Positions 60,000 to 64,000 of a stretch of 64,000 nt of DNA are shown in pieces; the first letter of the stretch is position 1; every line of letters starts with the position of its first letter. The notes beneath the pieces are model-generated. The model saw only the letters and a list, made by a program, of their open reading frames with translations. It did no database searches and was not told where the DNA came from. The stretch lies in contig NZ_VJYI01000018.1 in the NCBI RefSeq assembly GCF_008065375.1, positions 1 to 64,000 of the forward strand, read 5' to 3'. The DNA is from Nonomuraea sp. SYSU D8015. Lineage in GTDB: Bacteria > Actinomycetota > Actinomycetes > Streptosporangiales > Streptosporangiaceae. The position numbers and the translations under genes were made by a program.

Positions 60000-61949
60000 T
60001 CATTGCCTGCCCTTTCGCCAGTCCAGGCGTGGCGGTGGTGGTCCCAGGTTGGGCGGCGGCTCCCCGTCGCCGTCCTGACCCGTGGCCTTCGGGTCGAGGG
60101 CTAACACGGCCTCGCGCACGTCCTCCAGCTCGCCGAGCGTGGTCTTGGGGAAGGTGAGGATGGCCGGGTTGGCGTCGGCGAGGCGGACGCGCCGGCCGTT
60201 GGCCGTGGCGTCCGTGACGATCACCGAGGTCGTGGGCAGCTGCTGGAGCTGGTGCGGCTCGACGAGGAACTCGCGCGAGCGTTGCAGCACCCGCTCCTTC
60301 TCCGAGATCTTGTCGGCGGTCCTGCCCCACTCGGTCGACTCCGTGATGTCCCCGGCGAGGTCGGCGTGGTTCTCGTCCCGTTCCTCCCGCTCGTCGTCCA
60401 GCTGGGAGATCGTCGAGGTGTAGCCGCCGTCCAGGCCGGGCAGCGAGTCGCTGATCGTCTCGGTGAGCTGGGCCAGCTCCAGCCGGTGCTCGGTGCCGAC
60501 GTGCTCGCTGGCGACCCGGGCGTCCTCGGCGTTGCCCAGCCGCATGAACGCCACCGCCGCGTGCCCTCTCCCGAGGCGTTCCCGCACGGTGGGGGTCAAG
60601 GACCGATAAGTCAGGACAAGTCCGGTACGGGAGGTCTCGCAGGCGTCCATCAGCCGGTCCAGCACGTCGCCCCTGAGCTTGTCCGCGCCCGCCACGATGA
60701 TCGTGTGGTACCAGGGCCGGTCGGAGGCGGGCGACTGGCGCAGGATGTGGGTGAGCGCGGTGGCCACGTACGTGCCGAGCACCCGGTTGCCGAACACCCC
60801 CGCCTGCCGGTCCATGCTGACCACGCGAAGCCTGGCGGGCGGCAGGCGTACGGCCTGCGTGCCGAGCGTCTCCAGCTTGCGCAGCTGCGACTCCAGCGCC
60901 CAGGCCCGCTCGATGACCACCCGGTCGCTCACCCCGCGCCCGAACAGCGTCCCGATGCGCTCCAGCTGGGTCGCGGTGATCAGCCCGAACCGCAGGTCGT
61001 CACGCGGGTCGCCAACCTGCGCCAGCGCCCGCAGCGCGGCCGTGACCTGGCTGATCGTGGCGTTGTCGCCGAGCACCTCCAGCACCCGCTCCAGGATCGC
61101 GTTGTCGAAGCTGAGGTCGCGCGTGGTGCGGTGCTCCTCGCTCACGCTCACCACGTGCGCCAGCACGTCCGCGAACGCCTCCGGCTTGAGCGTGGCGCCC
61201 AGGTCGAGCCGGGGCAGGTCGACTGGCAGCACCCAGACCAGCGGATCGTCACCGCCCTTGCGGGCCAGCTCGATCAGGTCCTTGGCGATCGCGCCCTCGG
61301 ACAGATCCAGGACGGTCAGGTGCCCGCCGCTGTAGAGGCGGGTGGCCCCGAGCAGGGTGATCAGCGCCGACCACCCGGGCAGCGTGCCGCCCGCGACGTC
61401 GATGCGGTCGATCTCGTGCGGTACGGCGACCGCGTACCAGGTGAGCTGCCGGTCGAAGCGCTCCTTGGACTCCTGCCACTCGCGGTAGCGCCTGGCGTGC
61501 TCCTCCTGCGCGCGGAACAGCTCTTTGTCACGTTCCTTGCGTTGGCGCTGGTCCCTGGCCTGCTGCTCCAGCACCCGGTACTTCACCGCCCGGTCGCCCT
61601 GGAGCAGCGCGTAGCTGCAGATCGCCGCCACGCCCCCCGCCGCGACGAGCCCGAGCAGCGCGAAGGACCACGCGAGGTAGCCGGCGACGGCCACGGCCAG
61701 GATCAGCACGCTCAACACCAGCATGAACAGGCGGAAGAGGCGGACCGGCCGGTTGAGCATGTCCTCCTGGAGCCGCTCGCGGCGCATCAGCTCGATCTCG
61801 GCGGGGTCGGGCACGGCGGCGGCCGGCTCCTCGACGGGCGAGGGTCGTTTCGGCGGCGGGCCCGGGTCCGGGTGCAGCAGGATGTACTGCCAGCCCAGGT
61901 AGATGCGGTCCGCCTGGAGCTGGGCATGCTCGGGATGCACGTCCGTCAC
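60000..61949 (-). CDS. Membrane protein partner of the HerA-like ATPase
   Basis: This encodes 649 residues from GTG 61949. A Pro-rich N-terminal part (about 30-50) is followed by two membrane helices at about 71-91 and 94-115 (LFMLVLSVLILAVAVAGYLA and FALLGLVAAGGVAAICSYAL). A charged coiled coil spans about 118-168. The 480-residue cytoplasmic part contains HTIIVAGADKLRGDVLDRLM and VLTYRSLTPTVRERLGRGHA, which resemble the later motifs of VirD4/HerA-type motors, but no P-loop is present. It may be a degenerate, membrane-anchored motor subunit that docks the ATPase encoded next. The architecture recalls the membrane end of EccC-type proteins. Family unknown. Confidence 0.75.
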   Translation of the reverse strand: MTDVHPEHAQLQADRIYLGWQYILLHPDPGPPPKRPSPVEEPAAAVPDPAEIELMRRERLQEDMLNRPVRLFRLFMLVLSVLILAVAVAGYLAWSFALLGLVAAGGVAAICSYALLQGDRAVKYRVLEQQARDQRQRKERDKELFRAQEEHARRYREWQESKERFDRQLTWYAVAVPHEIDRIDVAGGTLPGWSALITLLGATRLYSGGHLTVLDLSEGAIAKDLIELARKGGDDPLVWVLPVDLPRLDLGATLKPEAFADVLAHVVSVSEEHRTTRDLSFDNAILERVLEVLGDNATISQVTAALRALAQVGDPRDDLRFGLITATQLERIGTLFGRGVSDRVVIERAWALESQLRKLETLGTQAVRLPPARLRVVSMDRQAGVFGNRVLGTYVATALTHILRQSPASDRPWYHTIIVAGADKLRGDVLDRLMDACETSRTGLVLTYRSLTPTVRERLGRGHAAVAFMRLGNAEDARVASEHVGTEHRLELAQLTETISDSLPGLDGGYTSTISQLDDEREERDENHADLAGDITESTEWGRTADKISEKERVLQRSREFLVEPHQLQQLPTTSVIVTDATANGRRVRLADANPAILTFPKTTLGELEDVREAVLALDPKATGQDGDGEPPPNLGPPPPRLDWRKGRQ

Positions 61950-62118
61950 GTGACCCTCCGGCCGCGATATGTCGTTAGGTGTAGGGGCCAGCCCTTTCCG
62001 CTCCGTGACAGCGTATGAGCTTCAAGCCCCTATGCGGCAGGGTTTCTCGGCAATTCGACCAGTCCGATGGGAGCATTGCGGCAGATGGGAGAAGCGTTAC
62101 CTACTACCATCCATACCC

Positions 62119-62781
62119 ATGACGGAACCCTCCGGCGGCAGCACTGACAAGCCCAGACGCCCGGTAGCGGTGCCCGCAGTCGGCCTGGTGGCATTGACCG
62201 CCATCGGCATCACCGCCCTCCTGGGCGGTCTGAACGAGGCCCCTGACGAGCCGGAGCCGCTGGGGCAGGGCGCGGTGCTCGATCAAGGCAGATACGAGAC
62301 AAAGTTCGTCGAATCACGGGTGACCGTGGAGAGGGCCCAGTCCGAGTTCCAGCAGGACAAGCGGTTCCTGGAGCTGGTTTTCGACGTCACCAACAAGGGT
62401 GATGAGACCTCCGCGGTGGGGCGGCCGCCCGACAAGATCGAAAGAGCGTTCACGGCCGAGACCTTCGCCGGCTCCCTCGTGAAGATCAGCCCGGCCCTGC
62501 CCAAGGAATCGGGCCCGTTCATCTTCGTCCGCACCAAGGGCGGCGAGAGCACGCAGCTCCACCCCGGGGTGAAGAGCCAGGTGATCGTCAGGTACAAGCT
62601 GAACGAGAATGAGCAGCCGCCGGAGAAGGTCACTCTCGACGTGGGCACCTTCGAGTTCGTGGACAACCCCGTCTTCAACGACCCGCACTGGAAGCTGACC
62701 TCCAAGGAGGTCGGCGACAAGCACATGCCCGAGATCAAGGCGCGCGTGACGTTGCCGGTCAAGAAGGGCGACGGAGCGTGA
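62119..62781 (+). CDS. Membrane-anchored DUF4352-like protein (copy 1)
   Basis: This encodes 220 residues from ATG 62119. A cytoplasmic Pro-rich N-terminus is followed by one membrane helix (AVGLVALTAIGITALLGGLN region, about 25-45). The extracellular part has the beta-rich pattern of DUF4352/telokin-like domains: VTVERAQSEFQQDKRFLELV, FDVTNKGDETS and QLHPGVKSQVIVRYKLNENE. It begins an operon divergent from the HerA-membrane pair, and its stop overlaps the next gene by GTGA. The role is unknown. It may form the outer part of the same machine. Confidence 0.7.
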   Translation: MTEPSGGSTDKPRRPVAVPAVGLVALTAIGITALLGGLNEAPDEPEPLGQGAVLDQGRYETKFVESRVTVERAQSEFQQDKRFLELVFDVTNKGDETSAVGRPPDKIERAFTAETFAGSLVKISPALPKESGPFIFVRTKGGESTQLHPGVKSQVIVRYKLNENEQPPEKVTLDVGTFEFVDNPVFNDPHWKLTSKEVGDKHMPEIKARVTLPVKKGDGA

Positions 62782-63437
62782 CCGCCACAGAGCAGAGATC
62801 CACCGTGGCGCCGTCCCGCCGCCGCACCAGGCGGACGGAGGGCCGGCGCGGCGGCGGTGGCGCGGCCAAGGCGCTCAGCGCAGTCGCGGGAGTGCTGCTC
62901 GTGGGCGGCGCCATGGGAATGCAGACCCTTCATCTGTCGGACAGCGAGTTCGGCGATCCGCTCGTTTACAGCGGCGCCAAGGGCGAGGCCGTCGATGCGC
63001 GGCGCTTCAGCGTGAAGCTCGAATCGGTCGCCGTCGCGAAATCGATCAAGAGCAGCACCAAGACCGTCGAGACCGACCACCTCTTCCTGGTCGTCGATGT
63101 CGCGGCCAAGTCCAGCCTCAAGCCCTATCACCTGAAGGAGCCGGTGCTGGTGACCGGCGACGGGAAGAAGTTCGACGCCACGGACAGGGTGGACAACAGC
63201 CTGACGCTGTCACGCAAGTGGGTGCAGCCGGACATCTGGACCAGAGGGCGGTTCTTCTTCGAAGTGCCGGCATCGGCGCTGGCCGGCGCGAGTGTCCGCT
63301 TCCGCCTGCCCGGGGCGTCTTCCGTCCTCGTCGAGCCTTACCGGCCGGAGGCCGAGATCGATCTTGGACTGGACGAGGACGCCGCGCGCAAGCTGGCCGC
63401 CTCGCCGCAGGCCGTCTACTCGACCGACAAGAAGTGA
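62778..63437 (+). CDS. Membrane-anchored DUF4352-like protein (copy 2)
   Basis: This encodes 219 residues from GTG 62778, coupled to copy 1 by GTGA. The N-terminus is very basic (PSRRRTRRTEGRRGGGG), followed by one membrane helix (ALSAVAGVLLVGGAMGMQTL). The outer domain again looks like DUF4352: RFSVKLESVAVAKSIKSSTK, DHLFLVVDVAAKSSLKPYHL and GRFFFEVPASALAGASVRFR. The similar layout to copy 1 suggests an ancient duplication followed by strong divergence. Confidence 0.7.
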   Translation: MTATEQRSTVAPSRRRTRRTEGRRGGGGAAKALSAVAGVLLVGGAMGMQTLHLSDSEFGDPLVYSGAKGEAVDARRFSVKLESVAVAKSIKSSTKTVETDHLFLVVDVAAKSSLKPYHLKEPVLVTGDGKKFDATDRVDNSLTLSRKWVQPDIWTRGRFFFEVPASALAGASVRFRLPGASSVLVEPYRPEAEIDLGLDEDAARKLAASPQAVYSTDKK

Positions 63438-63444
63438 TCGCAGC

Positions 63445-64000
63445 ATGAGCACGAACGACGAGCGCGACTGGTTCTCGCCCAGGGACCGCGGACGGCGCGA
63501 GGAGGACCCGCCACCACCGCCGCCGCCCAGCCGGAGGCCCCCGACCGGGCAGGGCACGCCTCCGGGCGCCCAAGGCGCGCCGCCTCCGTCCACCGGGCAG
63601 GGCATGCCGCCCCGCGGGCGCCACAGCCACGGAGCGCCGCCCTCGGGTCAGGACGTCCCACCCGGGTACGACACCCTGCCCCCCTATGACGTGCCGCACG
63701 GACAGCCCCCTCTCCGGGGGCAGGCTCCCATTCAGGGGCAGCCCACGCAGCACGGGCAACCCCCCATTCAGGCGCGGCCCACGCAGCACGGACAGGGCAC
63801 ACGTGAGGGCCACAGCGCGCCGCAGGGTTACGGCATGCGCCCCGGGCAGGGCACGCCCTCCGGACAAGGCACACCGCAGGGTCAGCACGCCTGGCCGGGC
63901 CACGACGGGCCGTCCGGGCAAGGGCCGGCGCGCGGACAGGGCGTGCCGCAAGGACAGCCGCCTGCGCAAGGCCAAAGCAGGGCGCCTGGCCAGGGCACGC
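63445..64000 (+). CDS. Pro/Gln/Gly-rich repeat protein (truncated by window end)
   Basis: The frame opens at ATG 63445, 7 bases after copy 2, and stays open to the window end (185 codons). The N-terminus is charged (MSTNDERDWFSPRDRGRREE). The rest is a disordered region of short PP, GQG, TPxGQ and HGQ units, for example GQAPIQGQPTQHGQPPIQAR. In the same operon as two anchored proteins, it is probably the cytoplasmic tail of a further membrane protein whose helix lies beyond the window. Strong low complexity limits any family call. Confidence 0.65.
   Translation, partial: MSTNDERDWFSPRDRGRREEDPPPPPPPSRRPPTGQGTPPGAQGAPPPSTGQGMPPRGRHSHGAPPSGQDVPPGYDTLPPYDVPHGQPPLRGQAPIQGQPTQHGQPPIQARPTQHGQGTREGHSAPQGYGMRPGQGTPSGQGTPQGQHAWPGHDGPSGQGPARGQGVPQGQPPAQGQSRAPGQGT

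Noticed and set aside
1-64000. CRISPR arrays, prophage modules and biosynthetic gene clusters
   Set aside because: No regularly spaced identical repeats, no phage structural or integrase genes, and no polyketide or peptide synthetase signatures were seen in the window.

Overview
This is a high-GC, gene-dense actinobacterial chromosome segment. It carries a mycothiol gene (mshA), CarD, HbhA-type, MurT/GatD and F420/PPOX-type genes, many GTG/TTG starts and many 4-base GTGA/TTGA/ATGA couplings. Gene order matches mycobacteria (rlmB-cysS-ispF-carD-lpqE; XRE-hbhA-DUF2516) and Streptomyces (DsrE-FABP-Nur-YgfZ-Dtd). A filamentous actinomycete, perhaps of the Streptosporangiales, is the best guess; the genus cannot be fixed by eye.

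Layout. (1) 1-4.3 kb is an accessory patch: the end of an IS1380-type element, a frameshifted IS110 element, two small secreted proteins, decayed histidine-kinase and response-regulator fragments, and a tRNA-Thr(UGU) marking the junction with core genome. (2) 4.4-18.1 kb is core: rlmB, an ECF sigma factor with a coupled membrane protein, cysS, a PPOX enzyme, a DUF2637-like membrane protein, two GlsB/YeaQ-type proteins, ispF, carD, lpqE, a PhoP/PhoR (RegX3/SenX3) system divergent from phoU across a PHO-box-like region, then hydrolases and gpmA. (3) 18-23.7 kb holds a YbjN protein, mshA, an SDR with a coupled methyltransferase, an epimerase and a macrodomain protein. (4) 23.7-40.5 kb is a large aerobic cobalamin locus: cobF; PPOX-cobL-cobM-cobK; cobG-cobH-cobIJ; cobN behind a B12 riboswitch; and a second B12-riboswitch operon cbtB-cbtA-phosphatase-chelatase ID-cobO-cobB. 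(5) 40.6-56.8 kb is mostly core: BlaI/M56, XRE-hbhA-DUF2516, alaX, DsrE, CYTH, nitrobindin-like, Nur, YgfZ, dtd, asparaginase, a DUF2207 protein, a flavin monooxygenase divergent from a GntR-TetR fusion regulator, and gatD-murT. (6) 56.9-64 kb holds a HerA/VirB4-like ATPase and its membrane partner, divergent from an operon of two membrane-anchored DUF4352-like proteins and a Pro/Gln/Gly-rich protein that runs off the window.

How the parts work together. The cob genes supply most of the aerobic route from precorrin-2 to adenosylated cobyrinic acid a,c-diamide, with cobalt insertion (CobN and a chelatase ID fusion) and cobalt uptake (CbtAB). Both operons that need cobalt sit behind B12 riboswitches. 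Not seen here are cobA, cobQ, cbiB/cobD, cobU/P, cobS and cobT. The best candidates for something undescribed are the HerA-membrane module at the right end, the two-operator intergenic region of the GntR-TetR fusion, and a strongly structured gene-free stretch before nur.
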